Assembly: GCA_963969345.1 (NCBI GenBank)
Contig: OZ017768.1
Coordinates: 620,001 to 684,000, forward strand
Length of the DNA stretch: 64,000 nucleotides
From: Turbatrix aceti
Lineage: Eukaryota > Nematoda > Chromadorea > Rhabditida > Panagrolaimidae
Direction: 5' to 3'
A model generated the notes under the pieces. It did no database searches. It was not told the origin of the DNA and saw only the letters and a list, made by a program, of their open reading frames with translations. Below, one piece after another: positions 34,718 to 46,589 of this stretch (the stretch's first letter is position 1; every line of letters begins with the position of its first letter). The position numbers were made by a program, and so were the translations under genes.

Positions 34718-37075
34718 ATGGCTGCGACACACCTGGCAAAGGGTAACAGAGTATCCGAGATACTTTTGTTTGTCATCGTTCTACCCGGAATCTTGGTTCT
34801 TCCGACAACTGTTACAGCCTGCGGTGTAACCGCAAACTACAGCGCTGGCTTTCAGGATGCCGCCCAGTACTTGCTACAGGGCTTAGATTTAAGCACTGAG
34901 CCTTGTGGTAATTTCTATGCATTCACTTGCAACACGTACATAAAGAATTCTGCATATGGGGAAAATATTTTGTTATCTATGCAAACTAATGTATATAACC
35001 AAATAGCGGCACAGATATCGAATATCACAAACTCCAGCTCGCTGACCGAGCAAATCTTTGCTCACGCTTACGAGTCATGCCTGATGTACTACAACAATCC
35101 AAAAAAAGACTATGCTTCTCAAATTAACGCTGTATTGCAATCCCAGATCGGAGGACTACCAATGCTGACACCCGGGTGGAAAGCTCCATCGTGGGATAAA
35201 TTATGGAAAACTATTGGCCAATGGGAAAGTCAGTACGGTATATTTACTGTTTTTTCATCTGTTGTCAAAGTCGACTACGGTAATACGTCACGCTACGCTC
35301 TGTATATCGAACAGCGTGACTTTGGGAAAGACTATCCTTGGGATATTTTTGTTAAGATGGAGTACCTAGCTGGCCTTGACGTTTATCAAAACCATGTTAT
35401 CGATTTAATTCAAAAGTTTAATCGTCTTATAAAAGGCCCCGTTTCGGACGATGATATTGCAACAGCCGTTACAAATTCCATCAAATTTGAAATTTTACTC
35501 GCTCGTGGTATGGTGCCACCTGAACTCATGCTGAACTATGAGCAGCAATACAATCCTTTCAACCTTACCCGTCTGAATGTGTCCTATCCTAACATCCGTT
35601 GGAAAAACTATTTCGAAGGTCTTCTTCAAGACGTAGACCCCAATTTAAAGCATGATAATTACGTCATCAGTCAACCGCCGTACCTTAGCGCCGTTGATTC
35701 AATGATTGGAGGAAAAAGAATTGATGAACAAGTTATCGCAGACTTCATTGGTATTCAGATGCTTCTTTTATTTGAAGATTCCATTGCTCCTACGGAAATC
35801 AAAAGCAACTCAAATTTCAACAACAAGGTGCGGAAGCCGCCGCATTTTATCGAACAGAATGTTTTTGACTGTATCAAAGATATGAATGTTGTAATGCCTT
35901 TTGGCACCGGGTACATTTACGTTGCTCAGAAGAAGGACAGAGATGCCATCAAAGCCGATGTTGCTAATCAGACTAACTTGATATTTGATTCCTTTCTCAG
36001 AATGACGCAATCAGTGCCCTGGCTTGATCAGTACTCGCTCAAGAATGTGATTGCAAAGAGTAAGATAAAAAAAACAAATGTCACATTTATATTCTATCTA
36101 CATTTCAGAAGACAAACTGATAACAAACATTGGATGGCCAGATTGGTACAACTTTACGGATCCGTCGTACATGGACAATACATATCACAAATACTACCAC
36201 AATATAACAAAAATAGAAAAAGCAGATTATGTTAATATGACATTTAGCTTGGCGCGTGCTTTGCAATTAACTGAAAACTTGGGCTTGCTGAAACAAATAC
36301 CAAACAGAAAAACTTTCATGAGTTCTCCAGCTGATGTTGATGCTCTTTACGTTCCTTCCATTAACAGCATTTCAATTCACTTAGGTAATTTTAACATATA
36401 TTGTTTTCGTGTTTAATGATATTTTTTGTTATTTAAGCTGCTTTGAACCCGCCGTTTTACCGTCGTGATTTTCCTCAAGCCGTCAATTTCGGCGGAGTAG
36501 GAGCAATTCTAGGCCATGAGCTGTCCCATGCTTACGACTTCAATGGCGTGCAATTCGGACCTGAAGGAGAGCTTTCTAACTGCACGTGGAATCGCTGTGG
36601 CTGGATGGATAATAACAGCACTTTTAGCTTCCTGAACATGGCTCATTGTGTTGTCGAGCAGTACAGTAAACAATGTTGCTTTCTTATCAATGGCTACATG
36701 AATTGCGCAAACGGCTTAATAACTCAGGATGAGAATATCGCCGACGTGAGTGGCACGCAAGCAGCATTCAAAGCCTATAGAAAGTACATTGAAGTCAATC
36801 GCAATGGCGTCGAAGAAGATCGTTTGCCTGGACTCGAGCAATTCACTCCAAATCAAATTTTTTGGATCGCGGCCGGGTATAAGTGGTGCGCAAAATACAA
36901 TAATCAGTATATTAGTAGTTCACTTCTTACGGATGTACACTCACCACTGCCATGTCGCGTCAACGAAGTTGTTCAAGATATTCCAGAATTTGGCAATGAT
37001 TTTAACTGTATGGTCAATTCACCGATGAATCCGCTTGTCAGGTGCAAAGTTTGGAACTATGCACCGCTCGACTAA
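34718..37075 (+). CDS. Secreted M13 (neprilysin-like) zinc metallopeptidase, copy 2
   Basis: Exons 34718-36059, 36109-36384, 36438-37075, 751 aa. The N-terminus (MAATHLAKGNRVSE) leads into a hydrophobic segment (ILLFVIVLPGILVLP) and then the mature domain. EPCGNFYAFTC opens the N domain. DALYVPSINS replaces the NAYY-type strand seen in copy 1, the zinc site is HELSH and the third ligand lies in ENIADVSG. The protein ends CKVWNYAPLD. The changed NAYY strand (Asp-Ala-Leu-Tyr) could alter substrate binding. Identity with copy 1 is high throughout, so a tandem duplication is clear. A third copy begins at the right edge of the window on the other strand. Confidence 0.92.
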
Positions 37076-37115
37076 TGTAATGTTTTCTCAGTTGATCAGT
37101 CTGACAAAGCTGAAC

Positions 37116-37211
37116 AAAAAGCATCTGAAAACACTTTTCGATCGTAAAATAATAATTTATCAATCGAAAAGTGTTTATTTTACGATCGGAAAGGGTTTCC
37201 AGACGTTTTTT
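37116..37211. repeat. Foldback (MITE-like) element
   Basis: The two arms of about 36 bases (37116-37151 and 37176-37211) are imperfect reverse complements, each containing the core CGATCGTAAAATA or its complement. The loop is about 24 bases. A partial direct copy of its right half lies at 39795-39918. No target duplication is clear. Confidence 0.5.
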
Positions 37212-37364
37212 ATGTAGCGTTGTACGTTGTTGTCGTGTTCGTTGTTCTAAGCAACAAACGTGACACTTCACCCGATTTCTCAATATTCAGTCCCGACATA
37301 TTGAAAATAAATAATATTTTCTTTACATCAATTTTCTCACTTCGTTAGTACTAAGTGATCATAA

Positions 37365-37676
37365 TCAACCAATTACAATTCGATTAAATAACCCCCGCTG
37401 AAAATTCACGGAATTGTCGTGTCCCTGTCGAACCCAATCGGGAAGCGATGCCTTGTATGCCGGACCGAGGGGGTGTGAAACGGTCGGATCACCGTAGTAT
37501 CCGCTATGTTGCGCATCGTAGTTGTAAGTTGGATAGTAATATGAACTGCCATATGGGTATCGAACAGGGTACTGATACTGATACTGCTGATACTGGTAGT
37601 ATTGGCAGGTGATAGAAACAATCAATGCTAAGAATATCAACGAAATTAAGGATGCAGTGGTGGCCATCACGTTCAT
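37365..37676 (-). CDS. Short secreted Tyr/Gln-rich protein
   Basis: Single-exon frame of 103 aa with start ATG at 37676. Residues 1-23 are a strong signal peptide (MNVMATTASLISLIFLALIV). The mature part begins with alternating Gln and Tyr (QYYQYQQYQYQYP), continues with further Tyr-rich sequence and ends in a more ordinary stretch (SLPDWVRQGHDNSVNFQRG). No cysteines remain in the mature protein. Such composition is found in extracellular, cuticle-like or eggshell-like structural peptides and in some secreted antimicrobial or neuropeptide-like proteins. I do not assign a family. Confidence 0.6.
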   Translation of the reverse strand: MNVMATTASLISLIFLALIVSITCQYYQYQQYQYQYPVRYPYGSSYYYPTYNYDAQHSGYYGDPTVSHPLGPAYKASLPDWVRQGHDNSVNFQRGLFNRIVIG

Positions 37677-39404
37677 TTGTCGTGAATGATTGAGAAAAAG
37701 CAGTTGTGTAACAACAAATGGGGTTTTATGACATCAAAAGTATTGCCAAGAAAACCTGTTTTGACAATGTTAAGGGGAAGATGCGTATCGAGAGGATTGA
37801 TGATTTTCCAAGTTGATCACGACGGACACCATAATATGGTATTTAATATGGTATGATATTATCAACAAGTCAATTGACCGAAATAAACTGTACTCTGAAT
37901 CATAAGACAAAATGGGATCTATAATGATTTGATAAACATTGAATTATTACGCAGACATGTGAACTACTCTTTCAAGAAAATCAAGAAAATAGCTTTTCTT
38001 GAAAGTCAAGAAAATAGCCAAAACAAATATTTTACATTTTTTTACAAAATCGTCAGCTGCCAGATTTTTTTTTCCATTTTGTCAGAGCTTAAAATAAGTC
38101 ATTTCTAGAACCAAGAACCTTATAATTTAAAATGTTTTGGAAAAAAATATTTCTTGAAATTTTTTAGTACAATCCTGTAAGAGTGCCGTCCCTCTACTAC
38201 TTTAGATTTAATCTACACAAAATTCGAAAACGAAAACTGTTTTTTGAATTCGATGTGAGATTAAACCGATAAGTAACTGAAATAAAAAAATCTTGGAAAA
38301 GTATAATAAACTGCTATTTTAATGTCCGGAAGTAACAATTGCGTGCCAGACGATACAACGCTCTTCAATGAATATTTATATGTTTAGTGATTTCCTTCCG
38401 GGCGTGACCAAACCCTCCTCTCCAAAAACCCTGTTAAGATCATTTGTGCTAAACTCACAATTTTCATTCTTCCGCTAACCATTGAAATTTTTTTATATGT
38501 ACTTTACCATTTTTTGCCTTGTTTAAGTAAATCTAAATATTTTTTTCCGAGAATTTTACAAGTAATTATGAAATCCTTTCCTTTTCGCATTCACAGGAAA
38601 ACGAAAAATGAGTTCTTGTTTGATATTTTTTTTGTTGTAAAACTTTTCAAAACAATAATTTCTTTTAGTTTAGACACTATTGTCAAAAGTTTGCTTAAAT
38701 GTGTAGACAACGTAAGCAGCACACATTTTTTTCATGGATGCACAAAGACCAATTTTTGGTTATGCATTTGCACTTTTTTGTATGTACATATCTCGAGAAC
38801 AACGCCGTTCCAGAAACGAGAATGGGAAATTTAGGGTACATAAAAAATGTGGTCAATCATTATTAATTTTGAAGCTTATTATTTTTTATTTGCGAGCCCA
38901 ATTCCAAGTTTAAAAAGCACTATTACACTTTCGCCTATTTTTAAAACTACTCATTTTTTAATACATGATACTGCTCTAAAATTATCGGTTTGTATACATT
39001 TCCGCCTGAGGTCATGAAACTGACATGCACTTTTCTTGAAAAATGAAGATAAAGAACGCCATTTTCCCGCAATTTTTTTACGTTTACCCGCCCAACGGGT
39101 ATTGTTCCTGCATAGTTGCACTTATTGTTATTAATGTTCCTGAGCCATCTTGTTCATTAATATCTAAAGCTTATCTAAGAAGAGAGAGCAGGATAAAAAA
39201 AAATATACTAAAAACCCTTTCTGGTCTTGACAAGCTCTAGTTCAGCATCACGTTTGGTGTTTTTTAAAAGAGTTTGTTTCAATTTCGGTCACTTTGCCTC
39301 CTCTCGCCTTCTTGGAGGGTAAAAAAAGTACTATTGTCATCATCATGTTTCTATTTTGTCATTCATATGTTGTTATCGGACGCTCTGTTTTCTACAGGGC
39401 AGTC
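37677..39404. other. Intergenic, A/T-rich
   Basis: No supported gene. It holds a short internal duplication near 37970-38010 (TTTCAAGAAAATCAAG-like and AGTCAAGAAAATAG). The last 60 bases end in TTTTCTACAG at about 39388-39397, which may be a trans- or cis-splice acceptor for the receptor gene that follows. Confidence 0.4.
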
Positions 39405-42400
39405 ATGCTGGCATTTATCATCGTTGGTCTGGCCATACCACACGTTGTTACGACAAATTCGGTACCTATTCCCATAGAAATGCACGAAATGATCCTGGCT
39501 GGCAGGCATGTTTACGACAAACAAAGTACTCCTACACAAAGAATGGGTATGTGTTAACTATTGTGTTTTGACACCTTTTTTTAACGTAAGATGCAAGGGG
39601 TGTGTGTAAAAAAATTAATTCAGAACATTCACAAAGAATTCCCGAAGTGACAATTCGGATAATGTTTATATAATAAAAATTTGCCTCTACTAAAGTTACT
39701 GCTACAAAAATCGTTTTTTGGGAATATAACTAAATTTTTCATCTGATTTTTATTTTATTCAAAACTACATAAATCGAATAATGTCTTGTTCAAATATCAA
39801 TCGAAAAGCGTTTATTTTACGATTGAAAAGTGTTTCCAGATGTTTTTTATGTACGTTGTTGTCGTGTTCGATGTTGTACTTGTTCCGATTTTAAAATTTT
39901 TAGCCTCGACATATTGATAGCACATCATTTTGGATTGAACTATAATGGGTAAACTATAAAAATAATAAAACAGCAGGTTTTTTTAGAAAAAATAATATTT
40001 TGCAATTTTTTTATGAATTTGCCGTATAGTCACTTCGTGAATCGCCTTGTATTTTTTATAAAAAAAAAACGTTCTTTTGACCACCCGCCGTGCACAACAT
40101 ATTCACTAAATTTTAGACAAACCAACAAACGTAAACCTAAGCATGTACATCGAAGGCATGTCGTCGTTCCGAACCCAAACAATGGACTTTCAGTGAGTTT
40201 AATTTTTCTCACTTCCGGTTGGCATCGAAGTAATTGCCTGGGATAAGACGAAAAGAACGCGTTTTCCTTTATCTACTGGACAAAACAATTTTTTTGCGAG
40301 CCTCAGAAAATTACTTTTTCTGTCTGGCAACAGATGTTTTTGCCGATGTCACATAAATTTTCCTGACAATGAGTTTTTTTTCTTTTTTTTCAGATTGGAC
40401 GTATACTTTCAACAATATTGGATAGACGACCGATTACGGCATAACGAGAGCAAGTCCGACTGATTATCAGAAGTGTGTCAGGAGATTTACTGTTATTAAC
40501 TTTTTAGGAGAATTTTGATACGGGATCAAAGCGTGCTGAATGCAATGTGGCATCCTGTAAGTGTTCGCAAGAGTATAATTTATTCAGACAAAAAATTGCA
40601 TGATGCCAAAAATGGTTTCTAGAATTTTTTTCTTTTTAGCTGCAAAACAGCAACTAGCAGCCGGGTAATAAAATACTGTCTTGCAAAATGTGGGACATGA
40701 TAAATTAATTACCCTTATCCAGAAAAAAAGTACATTCCATATTTTTTGTACAAGTTTATCCCTTTATGACTGCAACCTACTTCCTTGCTCTCATCGGTAC
40801 AAAAATTGTTTTCAAATGCATTTACAGGACATATATTTTGCCAATGCAAGAATTGCTGAATTTCATTCTGTAACACAGCCAAATTTTTTGTTATGGCTCG
40901 AACCCGACGGATCCATACTCTACGATACACGGGTTTCAATGACCGTAATATGCTCAATGAATTTGGCTAAGTGGCCTTTGGATAGTCAGAGGTGTCATCT
41001 GAGAATTCTTAGCTATGCGTAAGTAAAAAGAAATCGAATGCCAATGATTTATATGAAATTTCCAAACATTACATACATATTTGTTGGCAAAGCGTCTTTT
41101 GTACGTACTTCTAAAATTTTGAAGTCACATTCTTCAGATACGACGTAAATCAGCTTACAATAGCCTGGATAAAAGAAGATCCAATCACGCGAAATATGGC
41201 TATAACTCTCAGTGATATGCACATAATCGAATTATCTCCTGGATTGTGTGATGGTAACTACAGTACTGGTGAATGGTCATGCGTAACGGCAGAATTTTTT
41301 GTGACACGCGAAATCATGCATCACATCATGCAGTCTTACGTTCCAACAAGTCTCATTGTCATCATTTCATGGTTTAGCTTCTGGCTGGACGTTGAAGCCG
41401 TGCCAGCGAGAGTGTCGCTTGCTATTACTACTCTTCTGGTGATTATCTACCAAAATATACATTGCTCAGAAATTTAACAAAAAATTTTAGACATTATCAA
41501 CGCAAGCTTCAACTGCCCGAATGGCTCTTCCGGAAGTCAGTTACGCTAAGGTAATAAGAAAATATGACAATACAGGCATGTTCATCAATTAATTTAATTA
41601 ATTTAGGCTATCGATGTCTGGTCGTCAACGTGCATGCTTTTTGTTTTCGGAGTCATGATTGAATTCACCATGTGCAATTACGTTCAACGACAAGGTAAGT
41701 TTTTTTTACGTTTTATCATTTACTACATCTTTTTATCACCCACTTATACTATTAATCACATTTTTTCTGTGTTTGTGAATTGTATAATTTTTTTCTTAAC
41801 GTTTTCGGTACAAAATTTTTTGCACGACAATCTACAAAATGGCAAGCTGGTGAGTAGAAAATCATTACATACAAATTATTTTTGTGTTTGCGAATGCTTC
41901 ATTTTGAGTTTTCATTTGCTGTGTGTGTGAAACTCCTCATTTGCACACTTTACTAATGTACAAAACATAAAAATCAAAAACTTTATTTTTAGCAATGTCA
42001 AAAATGTCACCAGAAGAAAAATTACAAAAGAAAAGATCTGCTATCGAAGACAACAATGCCAATGGAGGTAGCAACTTTGGCATGAAAGCTCGAAGCCTTC
42101 TGGATCGCGCCAAGGCTCTCACAAAATACGCCGAACAACGACAGCTCATTGAAAGTTACGCCGACGACGAAGCAACACCAGTTCCTCAGCGGTATCGAGC
42201 AGCTGCCGGGGACATGGCTTCTGCGGTGACTTACGCGGCTAATGGCGAATGCAGTTCATCCGTCAATGGCAATTCTTCTGTGGCCATCACTCGGCCGACT
42301 ACAGTAGTAGTCCGCAACGACGGAGCATGCCGCCTTGCGCACTGGTCAGCAGTCAGTATTGATGATTCCGATCCATGCGTGGGCACCCCGTCAACGCCGG

Positions 42401-42697
42401 GCAGCGTAAATGGCAGCAAAAAACTTTGGAATAAAATCCGGCATTCCGCTGTTGGCACAAGTAAATTCACAAAGGCAGTGTCGGATAAATGGGGCTCAGC
42501 TGTCAAACTTCAGAAAACCAAGTAAATTTTTTTCATGTTTTAAAATTTTTTTTCACGGTACAAAAATTTTCAGAAAACAATTTGCACGATCCGAAGCAAA
42601 GAAAATTGATCAAATATCTCGCTGGTCTTTTCCGCTAGCATTCGCCATTTTTAACATCGTTTACTGGACTTATTATCTTGTAATTTTTGAAACGTAA
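39405..42697 (+). CDS. Cys-loop ligand-gated ion channel, anion type (GluCl/glycine-receptor-like)
   Basis: Ten exons, all in phase, 539 aa: 39405-39546, 40117-40192, 40394-40453, 40508-40556, 40828-41018, 41138-41438, 41491-41550, 41607-41694, 41993-42521, 42574-42697. The start at 39405 gives a signal peptide (MLAFIIVGLAIPHVV); an upstream in-frame ATG at 39345 precedes a likely splice acceptor. Ligand domain motifs: YWIDDRLRHN, WHPDIYFANAR, the Cys-loop with 13 residues between cysteines (KWPLDSQRC), and a second disulfide pair (LCDGNYSTGEWSC) as in glycine and glutamate-gated chloride channels. M2 begins VPARVSLAITTLLTLSTQ, whose Pro-Ala-Arg is the anion-selectivity signature. The M3-M4 loop is about 190 residues and M4 is FPLAFAIFNIVYW. 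The ligand is not decided. The exon-3 donor (GTCCGA) is weak but is the only one that keeps frame. Confidence 0.9.
39795..39918. repeat. Second copy of the 37-kb foldback family
   Basis: From ATCAATCGAAAAG onward this stretch matches 37158-37310 with scattered differences, including TTTATTTTACGAT, TTTCCAGA and TACGTTGTTGTCGTGTTCG. It lies in the first intron of the Cys-loop receptor gene. Confidence 0.5.
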
Positions 42698-42754
42698 ATC
42701 AAAAATGTAAAAAAATAAAAGTTGTAATTTCGTCGGAATATATAAAAAGCAATT

Positions 42755-42836
42755 CGCAGCCAGCAGGATTTGAACCTGCGCGGGCAATGCCCAACAGATT
42801 TCTAGTCTGTCGCCTTAACCACTCGGCCATAGCTGC
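42755..42836 (-). tRNA. tRNA-Ser(AGA)
   Basis: The minus strand folds into a complete class II tRNA: acceptor GCAGCTA/TGGCTGC with a 7-bp stem, anticodon arm CAGACTAGAAATCTG with anticodon AGA, a long variable arm (TTGGGCATTGCCCGC) and T arm CAGGTTCAAATCCTG. The serine identity follows from anticodon, long variable arm and discriminator G. A TTTTT Pol III stop follows on the minus strand near 42743-42748. Confidence 0.93.
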
Positions 42837-42964
42837 AGGATGTCCAAGCAAATACGTGTTGTTTTTAAGATAACGTGCAATACGTTTAATAACATGTTTA
42901 TATACCCAGAAAAAAATATAATGACGTGGAGAAAAACGTAAATGTCAATAAAAACAAAGTACAA

Positions 42965-44397
42965 TTAATCCATTGAAACAGCAGTAGCCACACCACGACC
43001 AGGTTGAGCGTTTGCTGCGAGGAATTTGTCGAGTGAGAGCTGGACTGAGCCGGGTTTTGTACCAACGGGAATTTGAACAATGGAAAACGCACTGTAGCCC
43101 GGATGACGAAGAGTTGCTTTATTTAGCGGACCTTTGGTATTGGTGGACTCGGAATGATCAACCGAAGAGCACACAGGCAGGCCTGGCATGCCGCACTGAG
43201 CTTCTTCGTATTCGACCATGTCGCCGATTCTAAAAAGTTGCATGATTTTTATACATATTACAATAATCAGAAAAACTACTTACTGAGAACACTTGTAGTT
43301 GACCTTTTTTTCGTTATTTGTAATCTGCTGTCCAGGACTCAACGGCGTGCCATTCGAAGCTTCGCATCCAGCAATTAGTAAGAATCCATTGTTGCATTCG
43401 TATCTCAAGTTATGGTCAGTGAAAGTTTCACCCTCTTTGTAAACCTTCCCCCCCTTCATGCAGCCGTTTCCTGCAAAAATTATTTATTTAATTTTTAGGC
43501 GCCATAAAAGCACTACCTGTAGCAGAGTATTGTAGAGTGCCATCCTTTTCGATACAAGAATGACTGGTACGATCGATAACCCTGTTTTCACCTGGTTTGA
43601 GGTCAATAAAGTTCTTATTATCTTCCGTAAACGTGCATCCGACAATTTTGTATCCGCTTCCTGTACACTGGATTTTCAAGTAACCAAGTCTGGCTTCATC
43701 CCCGTCGTGGTAGGCTTTACCGTCGATGAGGCATGAATCCTCTGTAGAAAGTTGTTGGTTTATTCAGGAACAAAATAGGATAAAATGAAAAGAAAAAAGA
43801 AAGCAGCAGGGTGTGATGGCATAAAACGAAAGTATAATAGCTATGCACGCGCTACAAAAGCATTTGCAAAAAAAAGTTGGCAAAAAAGTTAATGAGCACC
43901 TTGGGTGTAGATGACGGAGCCATTGGGATAGGAGATACATTTGTGCCAGAATCCATCGGCGGTGACGTCTTCGCCGACACCAATCCATTTTTCGCCGGCA
44001 CGTGCACTTGTTTTACAGGCTGAAGAAATAATTTACGGTAGTGCCAAAAAAATGAAAAATAAAATTTACCAATGACTTCCTCGATTCCATTGTTACACTT
44101 ATACTTGAACTTTCCATTTTTCCTGGTGTACTCTGATCCATTTGGCTGCTGCTTGCCCGTGACATCAAGACAATCTGTATTTCCGGGAATAGGCATCGGT
44201 TTACCATTTTCGTCCAGAACGTTGGCAGGAACAGTCTCCCATCGAACGTTCTTGATGCCTCCTGTATAGTGGCTTGTCAGGGTGGCATACCTCGCTCCTG
44301 TCGATCCTGCCGACGACGACATAATATTACCAACAGCTGCGACATGTGAAATCAAGAAAGAAGCCAAACAAACAAAGAATAAAAATAATTTCCCCAT
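42965..44397 (-). CDS. Secreted protein with three MIG-18-like 'fibronectin type I' cysteine modules
   Basis: Exons 44070-44397, 43900-44019, 43517-43741, 43284-43470, 42965-43229 join in phase to 374 aa. Signal peptide MGKLFLFFVCLASFLISHVA. The mature protein has three similar Cys modules with the pattern C-x-x-x-G-K-x-Y...YKC.NG...ACK/GC...GE: TDCLDVTGK to KWIGVGEDV and FWHKC; DSCLIDGKAY to GCTFTED and SHSCIEKDG; NGCMKGGKVY to AGCEASNG and YKCSQ. This is the nematode-typical domain of extracellular proteins such as C. elegans MIG-18, which act in the basement membrane or extracellular matrix. The exon-2 donor GTGCTC is weak; without it the frame stops after QGAH, giving a single-module form. 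The C-terminal 75 residues have no recognised domain. Confidence 0.75.
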
Positions 44398-45099
44398 CTT
44401 GTTGACGGTGAAAACAAAAATGAATAGTTATAAGAGCGCTGAAAGGAGTTTTTAAGGCAAGGCACACGCGTACGTGATGGACCAACCCCTGCCGGGAGTC
44501 GTACAGGTAGAAGAAAGAAATGTCGCCAATTATCATTCATACCTGTAGGAGCAACACCTAAACTAGTTAGTTATTGGTGTATCAACAGGGTCATTTATCA
44601 CGGCTATGAAGAAAGCAAAGGCTGTCAACGCCTTTTTTGATGAGAACCGTGGTTCACGAGTTTTATTTTTGATCGCAACGAAAAAAAAACAATAATAACA
44701 GACTAAAAATAATCGGGGGAAAAATAAGTAGTTATTTGAAAACTGCAAATTGAAGATCAAACGGAGCAAATTACTGCTGCAGTACCGCGATTCCCGTCTC
44801 TGTTGTGCACATTGTGCACTGCACACGAGGAAGCATTTGCATCGCATACATACATCTCGAAGACTTCACTCATCGACAAAGGTAAACGATACATGAAATC
44901 CTATTACGGTTTTTACCGTACGTGCTTCTTACTGCAAAATTTTTCTTCGTCCCACACGTTTCTTGATTTTTTGTATCATGCAACATGCGTGCATTTGTAT
45001 GAATCAATGAATGGCACGTAGAAAAAACAAATTAGCATACCATAGAAACCAAAAGAATATGTGAGCAGACGCTCATTTGTTTACAATCTATGCATCTAT
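44398..45099. other. Intergenic, upstream of the MIG-18-like gene
   Basis: TTATAACTA on the minus strand near 44425-44435 may serve as its TATA box. The rest is A/T-rich without a supported gene. Confidence 0.35.
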
Positions 45100-45124
45100 A
45101 CGTCGTTCTACGTCGTTCGTTTTT

Positions 45125-45330
45125 GGATGATCCGATACCCTCGGATTGGATGATCCGATACACCTCTCACGGCTCGGATGACAGATCGGATCATCCGACC
45201 GAATTTTCGGCCAAACCGAGCATTCAAGCCGATCGGTTTGGTTCGGTGACGGAACTTCGGTCATCTCCGAACCGGACATTCTTGCAAGCATGTTCGTTTC
45301 GCTCGGTTCGGCTCGAATGTTTGATTTCAA
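45125..45330. repeat. GC-rich foldback repeat (copy A)
   Basis: Repeated GGATGATCCGATA units, then ACCGAGCATTCAAGCCGATC, and later GGCTCGAATGTTTGATT, which is its imperfect reverse complement. The same core returns at 53225-53330. It is sharply GC-richer than the flanks. Confidence 0.5.
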
Positions 45331-45416
45331 TGACAATTCTGTTTGAAACTGGCACAAAAAAATTCCATTCGGGAACACCAAAACAGACAAAAGCGTAGTG
45401 TAAAAATGATCGTAAA

Positions 45417-45996
45417 CAAGGGTGTCAATCAGACCGGGCCTGATGGTGAGTCGGCCCGGTTTAAAAAAAGAAGAAAATTTTAAAAGAAATTTATTCAATT
45501 TATTTCAAAAATTAACCAAAAACTTGCTCATTTTGAGTAATTATCCCCCTGTAAATTTTGCTTCAATTTTACCCCAAGGTGGCGAAGCGGGAGAATCTCC
45601 CAATTCTCCCGGGAGAATTTCTCCGGAGAATCTCCGGAGATTCTCTCGGGTAAAAAATTCTCCCGGAAGATTTAAAAATGATTATACGGGAAATAATGAA
45701 ACAAATACTGAAAAATCAGTGTTTTATAAATTGCTGTAAACAGAAATGCGTTAGCAATGTGCCGAAACAGAACAGAACTGTATGTTTTGATTTTGTGCTG
45801 TTAATTATTTTTTTTAAGGGGGACAACATTTTTGGATGCTTTTTGGCAAGCTGAGTCTCCCAGGAGATTTTGAGAGAATCTTCGGAGATTTCGGGAGAAT
45901 CTCCGGAGATTTTCTCCCTGGATGCAATCTCCCGGGAGATTTCGCCACCCCGTTTTACCCTTTGGAAAAAAACAGGCCTGCCCTTTGACACCCTTG
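45417..45996. mobile_element. Non-autonomous hAT-type DNA transposon
   Basis: The 580-bp element has terminal inverted repeats CAAGGGTGTCAA / TTGACACCCTTG and is flanked by a perfect 8-bp target duplication ATCGTAAA (45409-45416 and 45997-46004). An 8-bp duplication and a CA(A/G)GGGTG terminus are hallmarks of the hAT superfamily. Inside are many subterminal palindromic units such as TCTCCGGAGA and CTCCCGGGAGA, likely transposase-binding sites or hairpins. No transposase frame is present, so it would need a helper in trans. The perfect duplication suggests recent insertion. Confidence 0.85.
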
Positions 45997-46589
45997 ATCG
46001 TAAAGCGACAGTAGCAGATGTTCATTTTTACCAAAAAATTGCTTGGCAATGGCAACCACCGGACAACGGCAACGTTACGCTTATGGTCGTCTTTGTTAGC
46101 AGACTAACTCACATAAAAATTGCAAATAAATTTGCACATATGGTTTGCACATAAACTGCCTCTCTGCCTTCTGTTCACTCATCATATCCCAATAAACACA
46201 AAATCAATACAAAATCAACGTAGGCGCGTGCGCATTGACCTTGGAAAAGCGACGAGGCCGCACTTCTCGACGCGATCTTTCCCACTACGGACAAACATTC
46301 ATGGCCGCCCCTTCTACATTCGCATAAAAATAAGCTTGTGCGTTCGCCAAACGACACAGCTCGCATTGCAGTTTTGTAGGCTGGCTTTGTCTTTCCAGCT
46401 GTCGTTTTCCGTTTTCCGCGCTTTTCTTCCAGTTACTCCACCTTTTTTGTTGTACAGTGCTTGCTTGGCATTCGTCCTTTCAATCCTTCACCTGTGCTCA
46501 TTTGTATCTGCAGACGCGACTAGCTGCTGTCTGTTTATGCGCGTGCTTATAGACTGAATTTTTGTTCTTTTTTCAGGATAATTTCCGAA

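Noticed and set aside
43764..43988. 74-aa minus-strand ORF beginning with Arg/His clusters
   Set aside because: Out-of-frame reading of exon 2 of the MIG-18-like gene and its intron; composition is artefactual.
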